Shown here one piece after another: positions 5,540-5,682 of a DNA stretch of 5,682 bases. Source of the DNA: Pseudonocardiales bacterium (GTDB lineage Bacteria; Actinomycetota; Actinomycetes; Mycobacteriales; Jatrophihabitantaceae). Every line of letters starts with the position of its first letter. Positions within the stretch are counted from its first letter, which is position 1. The position numbers and the translations under genes are program-made. The stretch lies in NCBI GenBank assembly GCA_030840415.1, contig JAVEEO010000559.1, forward strand, positions 1 through 5,682, in the 5' to 3' direction. The notes under the pieces were generated by a model. That model ran no database searches and had not been told where the DNA came from. It worked only from the letters and a program-made list of their open reading frames with translations.

Positions 5540-5682
5540 TCAGTGCTCCTGGTAGATGGTGGCGTGTAGGGCGTTGGAGAAGCGCAGGAGGTCGTTGTTG
5601 GCGGCCAGCGGCGGGAAGCCGTGGCGGACAAGGACTTCGGAGATGTCGCCGACCAGGCCGATGGTGAACCTGTGGTCGTCGT
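5540..5682 (-). CDS. Small conserved-type partner protein, C-terminal part
   Basis: The frame enters from the right edge and gives 46 residues (starting DDHRFTIGLVGDISEVL and ending LHATIYQEH) before TGA at 5542-5540. The stop is one nucleotide from the GTG of the ATPase, and the ATPase ribosome site AGGAG lies within its last codons, so the two are tightly coupled. The text VLVRHGFPPLAANNDLLRF resembles a small protein I recall beside ExeA-type ATPases in actinobacterial transposons; its function is unknown to me. There is no signal peptide or membrane segment in the visible part. The same positions in other frames read as low-complexity shadow sequence. Confidence 0.65.
   Translation of the reverse strand, partial: DDHRFTIGLVGDISEVLVRHGFPPLAANNDLLRFSNALHATIYQEH

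Larger units (their letters stand above)
365..5682. mobile_element. Putative ExeA-type ATPase transposon, one end only
   Basis: This is an inferred unit. The left boundary is placed at 365, where the TniB-like coding sequence stops matching its family and a TGT trinucleotide begins, followed by two 19-bp near-repeats (373-391, 397-415) and a terminator. Inside, on the minus strand, are an ExeA/TnsC-like ATPase (now split) and a small upstream partner gene. In actinobacterial elements of this kind the DDE transposase gene normally sits upstream of these two, so it would be expected just beyond the right edge. The other end and any target duplication are not visible. It now contains the 4.2-kb Tn554-like element. 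The boundary is moderately supported; membership of the ATPase in a transposon rests on family knowledge. Confidence 0.45.

Noticed and set aside
4918..5667. A 249-residue plus-strand open frame
   Set aside because: It is the antisense shadow of the ATPase, which has clear Walker motifs on the minus strand.
1..5682. CRISPR array, tRNA or rRNA gene
   Set aside because: No regularly spaced repeats beyond the two-copy ones listed, and no cloverleaf or rRNA-like sequence was seen.

Overview
The window looks like accessory DNA from a high-GC actinobacterium. Codons are GC-rich, GTG starts are used, and the recombinase and transposition-ATPase families are of types common in Streptomyces-like and Frankia-like genomes; this assignment comes from recalled family knowledge, not a search. 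Nothing here looks like core metabolism. Every gene that can be recognised belongs to a mobile element.

The layout reads as nested transposons. (1) At the left edge is the 3' part of a plus-strand TniB-like transposition ATPase. Its family-like sequence stops at about 364 and gives way to unrelated sequence that starts with TGT and carries two 19-bp near-repeats, as expected for a transposon end. (2) From about 365 to beyond the right edge there appears to be a second transposon. It carries, on the minus strand, a small unknown protein (partial, 5682-5540) and an ExeA/TnsC-like AAA ATPase that starts with GTG at 5538. A strong bidirectional hairpin terminator (428-461) lies just past the ATPase stop codon. 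(3) That ATPase gene is cut in two. Its N-terminal 211 codons lie at 5538-4906 and its C-terminal 59 codons plus stop at 679-500. The two parts are in the same frame and join into a 270-residue protein if 4.2 kb is removed.

The inserted DNA (about 683-4902) is a compact Tn554-like element with three minus-strand genes in the order tnpA-tnpB-tnpC. TnpA (416 aa) and TnpB (832 aa) are tyrosine recombinases with complete R-K-HxxR-H-Y catalytic sets. TnpC (131 aa) is a small accessory protein. The genes overlap by 4 nt at each junction (GTGA, then ATGA), which suggests a translationally coupled operon. There is no cargo gene: the tnpC stop codon lies inside the element's terminal inverted repeat. 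The ends carry 12-bp imperfect inverted repeats sharing CTGAACTA, each flanked by a 6-nt candidate crossover core.

The element's genes run in the same direction as the ATPase it interrupts, so ATPase transcription could run into tnpA, and element transcripts would end at the ATPase's own terminator. The main interest is the nesting, together with the fact that a Tn554-type element uses another transposon's helper-ATPase gene as its target.
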